The notes beneath the pieces were generated by a model. That model had not been told where the DNA came from. It saw only the letters and a list, made by a program, of their open reading frames with translations, and did not search any database. DNA of 64,000 nt. It comes from Actinomycetospora sp. TBRC 11914 (GTDB lineage: Bacteria; Actinomycetota; Actinomycetes; Mycobacteriales; Pseudonocardiaceae). This document shows, piece after piece, positions 8,826-20,152 of the stretch. The translations under genes and the position numbers were made by a program. Where the stretch lies: the NCBI RefSeq assembly GCF_012933465.1, contig NZ_JABBND010000011.1:124001-188000 (forward strand), read 5' to 3'. The first letter of the stretch is position 1, and every line of letters begins with the position of its first letter.

Positions 8826-10144
8826 CGGGCGCGGGAGCCCGGGGCCGCACGGTCGTCGTCGTCGGAGGAGGCCTGTCCGGCCTGGCCTCGGCACACCGGC
8901 TGGCGGAGGCGGGCTACGAGGTGGTCGTCCTCGAACGGGCCGGCGGCGTCGGCGGGCTCGCCCGGACCGAGCAGAAGGGGCACTACCTCGTCGACATCGG
9001 GGCAGACCTGATCAACGGCTCGTTCACCCACTACCTGGGTCTCGCCCGGGAGGTCGGGCTCGAGGAGTGCATCGTGTCCGCGAGCCCGGCGGCCGACATC
9101 CTGCGGGGCGGCCGGGCGATCACGGTCGACCGCACGCGGCCGCTGTCCCTCGCCCGCAGCCCGATCCTCTCCGCCCGGGGCAAGGCCTCGGCCGCCGCCG
9201 GCCTGGCCCGGCTCTACCCGACGATGCGGAAGATCGACCCCTACGCGCTCACCGGCACGGCCGACGACTACGGCACCGCCCGGGAGTTCTGCGACCGCTA
9301 CTTCGACGACGAGGTGACCGAGTGGGTCATCGACCCCATCGTGCGGGCGTTCGCCGGCACCGGGATCGACGGCACGAGCGGCCTGCTCGTCCTCTCCGCC
9401 CTCGCCGTCGGGACGAAGCCGGCGTTCGGCATCACCGGCGGCATGTCGGCGCTCCCGAACGCGCTCGCCAGGACCGTGGACGTCCGGTGCGGGATCGAGG
9501 TGACCAGCATCGACGACACCGACGAGGGCGTGCACGTGACCTACCGGGGTCCCTCCGGACCGGGCGAGATCGACGCCGACCTGTGTGTGCTCGCGGTCTC
9601 CTACCACGACGCGAGGTCGATGTGGCCGGTCCTCGAGGACACGGCCGGGGAGTTCGGCCGGAAGCTGCGCGACGTCCCGCTGATGAGCATCTCGCTGGGC
9701 TACGACGTCCCGTCGCCGACCAGGTCGTACGCGGTCCTCGTCCCCACCCGGGAGTCGTCCGACGCCCTGCTGGTGATGATGCAGCAGAACAAGGCCCCGG
9801 ACCGGGCGCCGGCGGGGCACACCCTCGTCTCGCTCTTCACCGAGGCCAGAGCCACGACCCGGTTGATGAACCGGTCCGACGACGAGCTGATGGACTGGGC
9901 GGCCGAGTTCGTCGAGTCCTACTACCCGGGCCTGCGGGGGCGGCGGGACATGAGTTCGGTGCACCGCTGGCCGCGCACGGGCTACCTCCCCTTCCCCGGC
10001 TACTGGCAGGGGATCAAGGAAGTGCGCGCCGGCCTCCCCGCGGGCCACGTGCACACGACGAGCGCCCTCTTCGGATCCGGTGGCGTCGAGCGCGCCGTCC
10101 TCGGGGGCGAGCGCACCGCGCGGCGCATCGCGAAGGCCGCGTGA
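8822..10144 (+). CDS. FAD-dependent oxidoreductase (amine oxidase/phytoene desaturase superfamily)
   Basis: A 440-residue flavoprotein with the dinucleotide-binding start VVVVGGGLSGLASAHRLAEAGYEVVVLER followed by GGVGG. It belongs to the group containing protoporphyrinogen oxidase, amine oxidase and desaturases. It shares the unusual NKAPDRAP segment and overall layout with the protein at 41527-42885, so the two are probably paralogues. The GTG start overlaps the previous TGA (GTGA) and the stop overlaps the next ATG. Substrate unknown; neighbours suggest an isoprenoid or CoA-linked intermediate. Confidence 0.87.
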   Translation: MTGAGARGRTVVVVGGGLSGLASAHRLAEAGYEVVVLERAGGVGGLARTEQKGHYLVDIGADLINGSFTHYLGLAREVGLEECIVSASPAADILRGGRAITVDRTRPLSLARSPILSARGKASAAAGLARLYPTMRKIDPYALTGTADDYGTAREFCDRYFDDEVTEWVIDPIVRAFAGTGIDGTSGLLVLSALAVGTKPAFGITGGMSALPNALARTVDVRCGIEVTSIDDTDEGVHVTYRGPSGPGEIDADLCVLAVSYHDARSMWPVLEDTAGEFGRKLRDVPLMSISLGYDVPSPTRSYAVLVPTRESSDALLVMMQQNKAPDRAPAGHTLVSLFTEARATTRLMNRSDDELMDWAAEFVESYYPGLRGRRDMSSVHRWPRTGYLPFPGYWQGIKEVRAGLPAGHVHTTSALFGSGGVERAVLGGERTARRIAKAA

Positions 10145-10967
10145 TGGGGACCGACGGGACGGGCACCGACGTCGTCCGGGAGCAGCGCGGCGCGGTCGGC
10201 ATCGTCCGGATCAACCGACCCGACCGCATGAACGCGGTGACCCCCCCGATGGGCGATCTCCTCGCCGACGCGTTCCGCGCGCTGGAGGCCGACCCGTCGG
10301 TCCGCGCCGTCGTCCTGACCGGGGAGGGACGTGCCTTCTGCTCCGGGGCCGACGTCAAGAGCGGCATCGAGGCGCCCGAGCGAGTGCTGCGCGACACCTG
10401 GAACCCGCTCATCGAGACGATGGTGTCGTTGCGGATCCCGATCATCGCCGCCCTGAACGGCGTCGCGGCCGGCGCCGGTGCCTCCCTCGCGCTGGCGAGC
10501 GACCTGCGGGTGGCCTCGCCGTCCGCGCGGCTGCAGTTGTCGTTCGTCAAGGTCGGGCTGCTCCCCGACACCGGGGCGACGTGGTTGCTGCCCCGACTGG
10601 TCGGGCTCGGACGGGCGAACGAGCTCGCCATGCTCGGCCGGGACCTCGGAGCCTCGGAGGCCCTGGCCTGGGGCCTGGTGAACCGGATCGGCGACGAACA
10701 CGGAGCCCTCGATGCGGCGATCGAGCTCGCCGAGGAGCTCGCGGCCGTCTCGTCGAGCACTGACGCGATCAAGCACGCGCACCAGCGTGCCCTCGAGTGC
10801 ACACTGACCGACCAGCTCGCCCACGAGGCCACCGAGCAGGGCCGCCTGCAGCGCCTGCCCGACTTCGACGAGGCCATGTCCGCCTTCGCGGACAAGCGGC
10901 CACCCGCCTTCCCTCCCCGCAGCGTCCCGGTGCCCGCGGGGTTCCCGACCCGAGACGAGGCCCCCCG

Positions 10968-10971
<4 letters not shown>
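10144..10971 (+). CDS. Crotonase-family protein, PaaG-like isomerase type
   Basis: The 275-residue crotonase has the oxyanion-hole region GRAFCSGADVKSG, but the two hydratase glutamates are absent: the first position reads GAGASLALASD. In their place it has VKVGLLPDTGATWLLPRLVG, the Asp-containing motif of PaaG-type enoyl-CoA/epoxyphenylacetyl-CoA isomerases. An isomerase or ring-opening reaction is therefore more likely than hydration. Start and stop overlap both neighbours, so it is coupled to the FAD protein and to the CoA ligase. Confidence 0.88.
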
Positions 10972-12785
<1,814 letters not shown>

Positions 12786-12831
12786 GGACGACGCCGTCCT
12801 TCCTGCCGTCCCTGTGCACGAGGAGTCGATG

Positions 12832-14328
12832 ATGGGGTTCCCCCTTCCCACGGGAGCTGCGCTGTCCGGTCCGTTCCAGCCGATGCGGTTCGAGGCCACG
12901 GTCGAGGAGTGCATCGTCAGCGAGGGTGAGATCCCCCGCGAGCTCTGCGGTGGCTTCTACCGGACCGGCCCGACCTGGAAGCGCCCCACCAAGCAGGGCA
13001 CGACGGCCGTCCCGAGCATGGACGGGATGATCCAGGGGCTGGTGCTCGACAACGGCCGCGCCGACTTCCGCAACCGCTGGGTCCGTACCCCGAAGTACCA
13101 GCTCGAGGCCCGCCACGGCGGCACCGGGCTCTTCGAGTGGACCGACGGCGGCTTCGGGGACTGGCGCGACTTCGCCTACGGCGACGTCACCCGCGACAAG
13201 CTCACCACCGGCGTCCCGCAGGGCACCGCCAACATCAACATCTTCCCCTTCGGCGACCAGATGGTCGTCTCCAGCGAGATCGGTGGCCCGCCGATCGGGA
13301 TCGACCCGATCACCCTGGAGACCACCGGCGTCGTGCCGTGGTCGACCAAGCTCTCGCCGGGCATCCACGAACCGGCGTCCTTCGGCGACTGCGCCTTCAC
13401 CGCCCACCCCAAGTGGGACCACGACACCGGCACCCTCTACGGCTGGACCTACCGCGACACCGCCCCCTACGTGACCCTGCACAAGGTCGAGACCGACGGC
13501 TCGGTCGACTCCCGCGAACTCTGGGACGCCCCCTACAACACCGTCGCCCACGACATCTGGCTGACCCCCCAGTGGATGGTCATGCCCTTCCAGCCCTTCC
13601 TCATCGACAAGGGCCGCCCGCTCAAGGGCCACGGCGTGTGGGAGTGGAACGAGGACCTGCCGATCGTCCTCGCGCTCATCCCCCGCGACGACATCCACGG
13701 CGACATCCGCTGGATCACCACCGACCTGCCCGCGCAGTACGTCATGCACACGATGTCGGCCAACGTGACCGACGGGAAGCTCACCCTCGACGCGCCGATC
13801 TTCAACCGGCCGCCGTTCCCGTTCGACCAGGACTTCACCGCCGGCGACGACGTCGCCCTGTTCTTCTCCATCGCCAAGAGCGAGCTCGGCCGCTGGACGA
13901 TCGACCTCGAGACCGGCAAGGCCACCAGCGAACAGCTCTCCGACCGCCCCTCCGAGCTGCCCAAGGTCGACGAACGCTTCTACGGCAAGGGCTACCGCTG
14001 GGGCTACCAGGTCGGCGGGGTCATCAAGCGCAAGGGCATGTCGATGAACAGCCTCGTCGTCACCGACATGCACACCCTGGCCGACCAGGAATACGTCATC
14101 CGCACCGACCAACCCGCCGCCGTCCTCGAATCCACCTTCGCCCCCCGCAGCCCCGACTCCCCCGAAGGCGACGGCTACATCATCGTCCCGGTGTCCTGGT
14201 GGGCCGACAAAACCAGCGAATACCAAATCTTCGACACCTACGACATCACCGCCGGCCCCGTCGCCCGCATCGAACTCCCCTTCCGCATGGGCTGGACCCC
14301 CCACGGCCACTGGAAGGACTTCCGCTGA
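12832..14328 (+). CDS. Carotenoid oxygenase family, copy 2
   Basis: A 498-residue near-duplicate of the gene at 6107-7603. The protein differs only in the first ten or so residues and in a short patch (KQGTTAVPS against RQGPNPLLS) and is otherwise identical. The candidate iron histidines are the same. The start is the second of two adjacent ATGs (12832), six bases after GAGGAG, matching copy 1. It lies 46 bp after the CoA ligase. Its stop region contains the probable ribosome-binding site and CTG start of the next crotonase. Confidence 0.93.
   Translation: MGFPLPTGAALSGPFQPMRFEATVEECIVSEGEIPRELCGGFYRTGPTWKRPTKQGTTAVPSMDGMIQGLVLDNGRADFRNRWVRTPKYQLEARHGGTGLFEWTDGGFGDWRDFAYGDVTRDKLTTGVPQGTANINIFPFGDQMVVSSEIGGPPIGIDPITLETTGVVPWSTKLSPGIHEPASFGDCAFTAHPKWDHDTGTLYGWTYRDTAPYVTLHKVETDGSVDSRELWDAPYNTVAHDIWLTPQWMVMPFQPFLIDKGRPLKGHGVWEWNEDLPIVLALIPRDDIHGDIRWITTDLPAQYVMHTMSANVTDGKLTLDAPIFNRPPFPFDQDFTAGDDVALFFSIAKSELGRWTIDLETGKATSEQLSDRPSELPKVDERFYGKGYRWGYQVGGVIKRKGMSMNSLVVTDMHTLADQEYVIRTDQPAAVLESTFAPRSPDSPEGDGYIIVPVSWWADKTSEYQIFDTYDITAGPVARIELPFRMGWTPHGHWKDFR
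12863..14328 (+). repeat. Direct repeat, copy 2 (carotenoid oxygenase body)
   Basis: Partner of 6138-7603. The divergent patch lies at about 12987-13016. Recombination between the copies would delete or duplicate the 6.7 kb holding the luciferase-like, FAD, crotonase and ligase genes. Confidence 0.92.
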
Positions 14329-15125
14329 ACACCGACGGCGCCCACGCCCTGGCGCTCTCCCGCCCCTCGCCGGGCGTCGCCGAGATCGCCCTGACCCGAC
14401 CCGAGCTGCTCAACCGGTTCGACGCCGAGTTGCACGCGGCGATCATCCCGGTGCTGCGGGACCTGGCGGGCGATCCCGAGGTCCGGGCCGTCGTGCTCTC
14501 GTCCACGGGCCGGGCGTTCTCGGCCGGGGGCGACTTCGCGTTAATGACGGAGGCCCACGGCGACCCCGCGGTCCGGCGGGCCCTGGTCGACGACGCCCGG
14601 CACCTGGTCGACGCCTTCCTCGACCTGCCGCAGCCGGTGGTAGCCGGCGTCCAGGGACCCGCGGTCGGCCTCGGAGCCACGGTGGCGCTCCTCTGTGACG
14701 CCGTCGTCGCCGCACGGAGCGCCAGTCTGTCCGACACGCACGTGACCGTCGGGCTCGTCGCCGGGGACGGCGGGTGCCTGGTGTGGCCGGCAGCCGCCGG
14801 GATGCTGCGGGCACGGCGGCACCTGCTCACCGGCGATCCGCTCGACGCCGAGACGGCCCTGACGCTGGGCCTGGTCACCGACCTGGTGGACACCGCCGAC
14901 GAGGCGGCGCCCGCCGCGCGCGGTCTCGCGGCGCGGATCGCCGCGCTGTCACCCCTGGCCGTCCAGGGGACGAAGCGCGTCCTCAACCGCGTCACCGCGC
15001 AGCGTGCCGGCGAGGTCCTCGACCTGTCGCTGGCCCACGAGGAGCGGACCCTCGCCTCGGACGACCTGCTCGAGGGCATCAGCGCGTTCCGCGAGAAGCG
15101 GCCTCCCACCTTCCACGGGCGTTGA
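14325..15125 (+). CDS. Crotonase-family protein with probable CTG start
   Basis: Crotonase similarity begins just after the end of carotenoid oxygenase copy 2 (HALALSRPSPGVAEIALTRPELLNRFD) and continues to the usual C-terminus FREKRPPTFHGR. No ATG or GTG lies at a suitable place; CTG at 14325, with GGAAGGA six bases upstream, gives 266 residues and overlaps the previous TGA. The oxyanion part reads GRAFSAGGDF, but the acidic residues differ from hydratases (GLGATVALLCD; VTVGLVAGDGG), so the reaction is uncertain. The start may have been altered by the recombination event that made the upstream repeat. Confidence 0.8.
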   Translation: MNTDGAHALALSRPSPGVAEIALTRPELLNRFDAELHAAIIPVLRDLAGDPEVRAVVLSSTGRAFSAGGDFALMTEAHGDPAVRRALVDDARHLVDAFLDLPQPVVAGVQGPAVGLGATVALLCDAVVAARSASLSDTHVTVGLVAGDGGCLVWPAAAGMLRARRHLLTGDPLDAETALTLGLVTDLVDTADEAAPAARGLAARIAALSPLAVQGTKRVLNRVTAQRAGEVLDLSLAHEERTLASDDLLEGISAFREKRPPTFHGR

Positions 15126-15194
15126 CCACCCCGCGCGTCGACCGGCTCGGCCAGGGAGCACACCCACCCGCCGGTCCGGCCACAGCTGTCGCCG

Positions 15195-15219
15195 TATATT
15201 GACATTGGCTATCCCAAAA
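15195..15219. promoter_or_regulatory. 25-bp element, class 1, site F (weakest)
   Basis: On the minus strand TTTTGGGAT, four bases, AATGTCAATATA. It fits the class 1 layout with more mismatches than the other sites. It lies in the 168-bp gap before the acyl-CoA dehydrogenase at 15294, the only clear AT-rich island there. Confidence 0.45.
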
Positions 15220-15293
15220 TTCTACTGTCGGGGAGCACGCCGGGCGTGAGATCGGCCGGTCGTCGTTCGCCACCCTCGTCGGACGGAGTCGCC

Positions 15294-16493
15294 GTGAGTG
15301 TTGTCGGTCCTGATCAGCTGGCGGCGGGGTTCTCGCTGACTCCCGACCAGCTCGATCTCCAGCAGCGAGCCCTGGCCGTGGGACGGGAGCTGCGCGAGGA
15401 CGGCGCCGAATGGGACCGCGTGGACCTCGCTCCCTACCGCCAGGTCTGCGAGCGCATGCGCGAGGCCGGCCTGCTGGGCATCACGATGCCCACCGAGTAC
15501 GGCGGGCGCGGCGAGACCGCGCTGGACTACGTCGTCGCGGTCTCGTCGCTCATCCGCACGGCCCAGACCTGGATCGCGCCCGAGCCGTTGTTCTGCACCA
15601 CCGGCCCCGGGGTGTCGATGATCCTGCTCGGTGACGAGCCGGTCCGGCGCAAGTACCTTCCCGAGATCGTCGCCGGTCACCTCGGATGCGCGATCGCGCT
15701 CACGGAGCCGAACCACGGGTCCGACCTGACCTACCTCGAGACGACGGCGCACCGCGACGGCGACCACTACGTGATCAACGGCTCCAAGTCCTACATCACC
15801 GGGTCCGGGGTCAACGAGCTCTACGCCACCTTCGTGCGCTTCGACGACATCCCCGGCGGCCGCGGTGTCGGCGCCCTCGTCGTCGAGGCCGACACCCCCG
15901 GCTTCACGACGACGAAGGGGCCCGAGTTCATCGGCGACCGGGGCATCCCGCACGGCGACCTGCACTTCGACGATGTGCGCGTCCCGGCGGAGAACCTCAT
16001 CGTGGGCGCCGGCCAGTTCGCCCGCCTGATGTCGGCGTTCAACATGGAACGGCTCCACAACGCCTCGCTGTGTCTCGGGCTCGCCGAGGCGGCCTACGAC
16101 GAGGCCGCGACGTTCGTCCAGAACCGCCAGAGCTTCGGTCGGGACATCATCGAGTTCCAGTCGGTCTACCACTCGCTCGCCGAGATGTGGGTCAAGATCG
16201 AGGCGCAGCGCCTGCTCGCCTACCGGGCCGGTGCCTCTGCCGAGGGCGGCCGGTTCCCGCAAGCGCACGACGTCACCGTGGCCAAGCTGCACGGCAGCAA
16301 GATCATGACCGAGGTGACCATGGCGAGCCTCGAGCTCCACGGCGGCTACGGCGTCACCACCGACTACCCGATCCAGCGCATCCACCGGGACGCGATCACC
16401 AGCGTCGTCGCCGGAGGCGCTCCCGCGGTCCTCAAGAACAGCATCGCCGCGATGCTCTTCCCCGACCGCCGGTTCCCGCAGACGAAGGGGTGA
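15294..16493 (+). CDS. Acyl-CoA dehydrogenase
   Basis: The 399-residue enzyme shows the family sequence throughout: MPTEYGGRGE, CAIALTEPNHGSDL, NGSKSYITGS, a C-terminal helical domain with QNRQSFGRDIIEFQSV, and LHGGYGVTTDYPIQRIHRDA. A GTG at 15246 would lengthen it, but GTG 15294 has GGACGGAG five bases upstream and begins near where homologous sequence should start. It forms a pair with the dehydrogenase 6 bp downstream; such pairs in steroid catabolism form heteromeric enzymes, which is a possibility here, not shown. Confidence 0.9.
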   Translation: MSVVGPDQLAAGFSLTPDQLDLQQRALAVGRELREDGAEWDRVDLAPYRQVCERMREAGLLGITMPTEYGGRGETALDYVVAVSSLIRTAQTWIAPEPLFCTTGPGVSMILLGDEPVRRKYLPEIVAGHLGCAIALTEPNHGSDLTYLETTAHRDGDHYVINGSKSYITGSGVNELYATFVRFDDIPGGRGVGALVVEADTPGFTTTKGPEFIGDRGIPHGDLHFDDVRVPAENLIVGAGQFARLMSAFNMERLHNASLCLGLAEAAYDEAATFVQNRQSFGRDIIEFQSVYHSLAEMWVKIEAQRLLAYRAGASAEGGRFPQAHDVTVAKLHGSKIMTEVTMASLELHGGYGVTTDYPIQRIHRDAITSVVAGGAPAVLKNSIAAMLFPDRRFPQTKG

Positions 16494-16499
16494 GACTCC

Positions 16500-17660
16500 G
16501 TGGCAGCGACCGAGGAGCAGGAGGACTTCCGCAAGGCCGTCCGTGCCTTCTGCGGTGACCGCGTCGGCACGGCGGAACAGCGCGCCGACCTGACCCGGGG
16601 CGGCATCGAGCCGCACAACCCGGACGTCTACGCCGAGATGGCGGACGCCGGCTGGGTCGGCGTCGGCATCCCCGAGGAGTACGGCGGCAGCGGCGGCACG
16701 CTCGTCGACAAGATGGTCCTCTTCGAGGAGGTCAACCGGGGCATGGCGCCCGTGTCGGCTCTCGGGCCCTCGCACATCATCGCCGGTATCTACGGGAAGT
16801 TCGGCACCGAGGAACAGAAGAAGACGGTGCTCGGGGCGATCTCCTCGGGCCGGGTCGTCTCAATCAGCATCTCGGAGCCCGAGGCCGGCTCGGACGTCGC
16901 CAACGTGTCGTGCCGCGCCGAGCACGTCGACGGCGGTTTCCGGATCAACGGGCAGAAGACCTGGTGCACGGCCGCCCACCACGCCGACCGCATCCTCGTG
17001 GTCACCCGCACCGGCGAGCGCGGCCGGGGGCACCGGGGTCTGACCCTGATCGAGGTCCCCGCCGACGCCGAGGGGCTCGAGATTCGGGGTATCCCCACGC
17101 TCGCCGGGCGCGAGGTCAACGACCTCTACTTCACCGACGTCGTCGTCGGTGAGGAGAACGTCGTGGGCACCGTGGACGACGCGTGGGCACAGATCATGGC
17201 CGGCCTGGACGAGGAACGCCTCCTCTGCGCGGCCCAGGGTCTCGGGATCGCGCAGCGCGCCTTCGAGGACACGCTCGCCTACGTCACCGAGCGGAAGCAG
17301 TTCGGGCGGCCGATCGGGTCGTTCCAGGCGCTGCGTCACCGGCTCGCCGACGTCGCGACGGAGATCGAGGCCTCCCGGTTCATGACCTACGAGGTGGCCG
17401 AGCGCCTCACGGCCGGGGATCTCTCGACCACCGAGCGCAGCCGGCTCGCGTCGATGGCCAAGGTCAAGACGAGCGAGGTCGCGCGGCACGCGGCGCTCGA
17501 GGGGATGCAGATGATGGGCGGCTACGGCTACTCGACCGAGTTCGACATGGAGCGCCACCTGCGCGCCGCGCTCATCCTGCCGATCTTCGCCGGCACCAAC
17601 GAGATCCAGCGCGACATCATCGCCCGCGCGTACGGGCTCAAGGAGCCGAAGCCGGCCTGA
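16500..17660 (+). CDS. Acyl-CoA dehydrogenase
   Basis: A 386-residue acyl-CoA dehydrogenase (IPEEYGGSGG, SISISEPEAGSD, NGQKTWCTAA, QFGRPIGSFQALRH, QMMGGYGYSTEFDMERH, FAGTNEIQRDIIARAYGL). It is clearly closest within this window to the protein at 18986-20134, sharing long stretches, so the two are paralogues. GTG start at 16500, six bases after the previous stop. The convergent dehydrogenase at 17722 is separated from it by a strong hairpin. Confidence 0.92.
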   Translation: MAATEEQEDFRKAVRAFCGDRVGTAEQRADLTRGGIEPHNPDVYAEMADAGWVGVGIPEEYGGSGGTLVDKMVLFEEVNRGMAPVSALGPSHIIAGIYGKFGTEEQKKTVLGAISSGRVVSISISEPEAGSDVANVSCRAEHVDGGFRINGQKTWCTAAHHADRILVVTRTGERGRGHRGLTLIEVPADAEGLEIRGIPTLAGREVNDLYFTDVVVGEENVVGTVDDAWAQIMAGLDEERLLCAAQGLGIAQRAFEDTLAYVTERKQFGRPIGSFQALRHRLADVATEIEASRFMTYEVAERLTAGDLSTTERSRLASMAKVKTSEVARHAALEGMQMMGGYGYSTEFDMERHLRAALILPIFAGTNEIQRDIIARAYGLKEPKPA

Positions 17661-17678
17661 CACCGCCACGCCCGGGGC

Positions 17679-17711
17679 AGCCCCCGTCGCCGCCGGGCGG
17701 CGACGGGGGCT
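17679..17711. terminator. Strong bidirectional hairpin between convergent genes
   Basis: A perfect 14-bp stem (AGCCCCCGTCGCCG and its complement) with a five-base loop fills most of the 61-bp gap between two convergent acyl-CoA dehydrogenase genes. No T tract follows, so termination by stem strength in both directions is inferred. Confidence 0.75.
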
Positions 17712-17721
17712 CCCCGCCGGG

Positions 17722-18888
17722 TCAGCGGCGCTGGTCGAAGCGTCGCTTGAGGTACTCCGAGGCGATCCGGGTGCGCTGCATGCTCGGCGTGCCGCCCGCG
17801 ATCGCCCAGCCGTGAGCGTCGCGGTGCATCCGCTCGACCTCGTACTCGTCGGAGTACCCGTAACCGCCGTGCAGCTGCATGGCCATGTCCGTGACGCGCT
17901 TGGCCATCTCGTTGGCGTAGCACTTGGCCGTGGAGGCCTCGAGCGGGTCGGGCGCCCCGTCACCGGCGTTCTCCGCGGCCCGCCGGATCAGCAGGCGCGC
18001 CGCCTCGACCTGCACGACCATGTCGGCGAGGTTGGCCTGCACGGTCTGGAACTCGATGATGTCCTTGCCGAACTGCTTGCGCTCCTGCACGTAGGCCGCG
18101 GTGCGGTCGAGCGCCGCCTGCCCGAGCGCGAGGGACATCGTGCTGTTCCCGAGCCGCTCGATGGAGAAGGCGGTGAAGAGCTTGTTGAAGCCGCCCTCGG
18201 GGACGACGAGGTTCTCGACCGGCACCCGGACGTCGTCGAAGAACATGTCGGCCGACCCGACGCCGCGGTGGCCCATCAGGCGCTCCTGCGGGCCGAAGGT
18301 GAACCCCGGGGTGCCCTTGTCGACGAGGACCGCACCCATCCCCTTGCCGCCGGGAGCGGAGCCGAGCCTGACGTACACGAGGTACTGCTCGGCGTGGCCG
18401 GCGCCCGAGCTCCAGCGCTTCGAGCCGTTGATCACGATCTCGTCGCCCTCGATCCGGCCGGTGGTCGAGACGTCGGTGGCCGCCGACCCGGCGTCGGGCT
18501 CGGAGATCGCGATGGCGATCGTGACCTCGCCCCGGGCGACCGGGGGCAGGAACTGCTTGCGCTGGGCATCGGTGCCGAACAGGTGCACGACGCGGGCGGG
18601 TCCGGTCGAGGCCTCGAACACCGAGAACGCCGCGAGCGGATTGGCCTTCGCCAGCTCCTCGATGACGATGAGGGCGTCGTAGAGCGGACGCCCCCCACCG
18701 CCGTACTCCTCGGGCAGCGGGAGGGCCAGGAGACCGAGGTCGGCCAGCCGCTTGCGCTCCAGCTCGGGGAAGGGCGTGCGGTCGCGATCCCACTCGAGGG
18801 CCTTCGGGGCGTAGACCTCCCGGGCCACCTGGGCGGCGAGATCGCGCAGGTCCCGCTGCTCCTCGGTCAGTTCGAACACCGTCGTCAT
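17722..18888 (-). CDS. Acyl-CoA dehydrogenase
   Basis: A 388-residue acyl-CoA dehydrogenase with LPLPEEYGGGG, IAIAISEPDAGSAATD, NGSKRWSSGAG, QERKQFGKDIIEFQTVQ and LHGGYGYSDEYEVERMHRDAHGW. The ending AIAGGTPSMQRTRIASEYLKRRF is complete. ATG 18888 is given, but GAGGAG touches it directly; GTG 18879 (protein VFELTEEQ...) lies nine bases after that ribosome-binding site and may be the true start. It diverges from the dehydrogenase at 18986 across an element of class 1. Confidence 0.9.
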   Translation of the reverse strand: MTTVFELTEEQRDLRDLAAQVAREVYAPKALEWDRDRTPFPELERKRLADLGLLALPLPEEYGGGGRPLYDALIVIEELAKANPLAAFSVFEASTGPARVVHLFGTDAQRKQFLPPVARGEVTIAIAISEPDAGSAATDVSTTGRIEGDEIVINGSKRWSSGAGHAEQYLVYVRLGSAPGGKGMGAVLVDKGTPGFTFGPQERLMGHRGVGSADMFFDDVRVPVENLVVPEGGFNKLFTAFSIERLGNSTMSLALGQAALDRTAAYVQERKQFGKDIIEFQTVQANLADMVVQVEAARLLIRRAAENAGDGAPDPLEASTAKCYANEMAKRVTDMAMQLHGGYGYSDEYEVERMHRDAHGWAIAGGTPSMQRTRIASEYLKRRFDQRR

Positions 18889-18945
18889 CTCCTCGGATCG
18901 GGCCTGTCCGCACCCGCGTTGACGCGTACGGATCCGGAGTCGATA

Positions 18946-18970
18946 CTTATTGAGACAGCATATCTCACAA
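18946..18970. promoter_or_regulatory. 25-bp element, class 1, site B
   Basis: On the minus strand TTGTGAGAT, four bases, TGTCTCAATAAG. It occupies the centre of the 97-bp gap between divergent acyl-CoA dehydrogenases and could control both. Confidence 0.65.
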
Positions 18971-18985
18971 ATGGAGGTGCGGGAC

Positions 18986-20134
18986 GTGGAACTCACCACC
19001 GAGCGGCGCGAGCTCATCGCCGCACTCCGGGACTTCTGCCGCCGTGAGGTCGGCACGCGCGAGCAGCGCCTCGCCCTCACCGACGGCGGACGGGAGTCCC
19101 ACAGCCCGGAGCTCTACGCGAAGCTCGCCGAGGCCGGCTACGTCGGGATCGCCATCCCGGAGGAGTACGGCGGCGCCGGAGGCGACGTCGTCGACCAGTG
19201 CCTCTTCTTCGAGGAGCTCTTCGCCGGACTCGCCCCGGTCCACGGGGCGGGGACCAGCCACACCGTCGCCGGGGTCTACAAGAGGTTCGGGTCCGAGGAC
19301 CAGAAGAAGGACGTCCTCTCCGCGATCTCGGGTGGCTCGGTCATGTCGATCAGCATCTCCGAGCCGCAGGCCGGCTCCGACGCCGCGAACATCTCGTGCA
19401 GAGCGGAGCGGACCGGGACCGGCTGGCGCGTCAACGGCCAGAAGACCTGGTGCTCGGACGCCCAGTTCGCCGAGCGCATCCTCCTCGTCGCCCGCACCGA
19501 GCGCGTCGAGGGCAAGCCGCATGCCGGACTGACGATGTTCGACGTGCCCGCCGACGTGGCCGGCCTCGCCATCCACCCGATCGAGACGATGGGCGGTCGG
19601 GAGGTGAACGACCTCTTCTTCACCGACGTCGAGCTCGACGAGGGCGCGGTGGTCGGCGAGCCCGGCCGGGCCTGGGGTCAGGTCATGGCGGGTCTCAACG
19701 GCGAGCGCATCGTCGCCGCCGCCCAAGGCCTGGGGATGGCCCGCCGCACCTTCGACGACCTGCTCGCCTACGTGACCGAGCGCGAGCAGTTCGGCACGGC
19801 AATCGGGCGCTTCCAGGCCGTCCGGCACCGGATCGCCGACCTCGCGATCGAGATCGAGTCCGCACGCGCCCTCACCTACGACGTCGTCACGCGCATCGTC
19901 GCCGGCTCGACGGACCCCCAGGTCCTGGTCCGCCTGACCTCGATGGCGAAGGTGAAGGTCACCGAGACCGCCAAGCGAACCGCCCTGGAGGCCGTCCAGC
20001 TCATGGGTGGCTACGGCTACGCCACCGAGTACGGGATGGAGCACCAGCTCCGGCTGGCCATCTCGCCCACGATCTACGCCGGCACGAACGAGATCCAGCG
20101 GGAGATCATCTCGTCGACCTACGGGCTGCGCTGA
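18986..20134 (+). CDS. Acyl-CoA dehydrogenase
   Basis: A 382-residue paralogue of the protein at 16500-17660 (IPEEYGGAGG, SISISEPQAGSD, NGQKTWCSDA, QFGTAIGRFQAVRH, QLMGGYGYATEYGMEHQ, YAGTNEIQREIISSTYGLR). Start chosen at GTG 18986, eight bases after GGAGG; the ATG at 18971 and the longer frame from 18950 would run into the class 1 element. The product is a standard FAD acyl-CoA dehydrogenase; substrate unknown. It is convergent with the aldehyde dehydrogenase, 18 bp away, with a short GACGGCG/CGCCGTC dyad between. Confidence 0.9.
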   Translation: MELTTERRELIAALRDFCRREVGTREQRLALTDGGRESHSPELYAKLAEAGYVGIAIPEEYGGAGGDVVDQCLFFEELFAGLAPVHGAGTSHTVAGVYKRFGSEDQKKDVLSAISGGSVMSISISEPQAGSDAANISCRAERTGTGWRVNGQKTWCSDAQFAERILLVARTERVEGKPHAGLTMFDVPADVAGLAIHPIETMGGREVNDLFFTDVELDEGAVVGEPGRAWGQVMAGLNGERIVAAAQGLGMARRTFDDLLAYVTEREQFGTAIGRFQAVRHRIADLAIEIESARALTYDVVTRIVAGSTDPQVLVRLTSMAKVKVTETAKRTALEAVQLMGGYGYATEYGMEHQLRLAISPTIYAGTNEIQREIISSTYGLR

Positions 20135-20152
20135 GGCCGGACGGCGCCGCCG

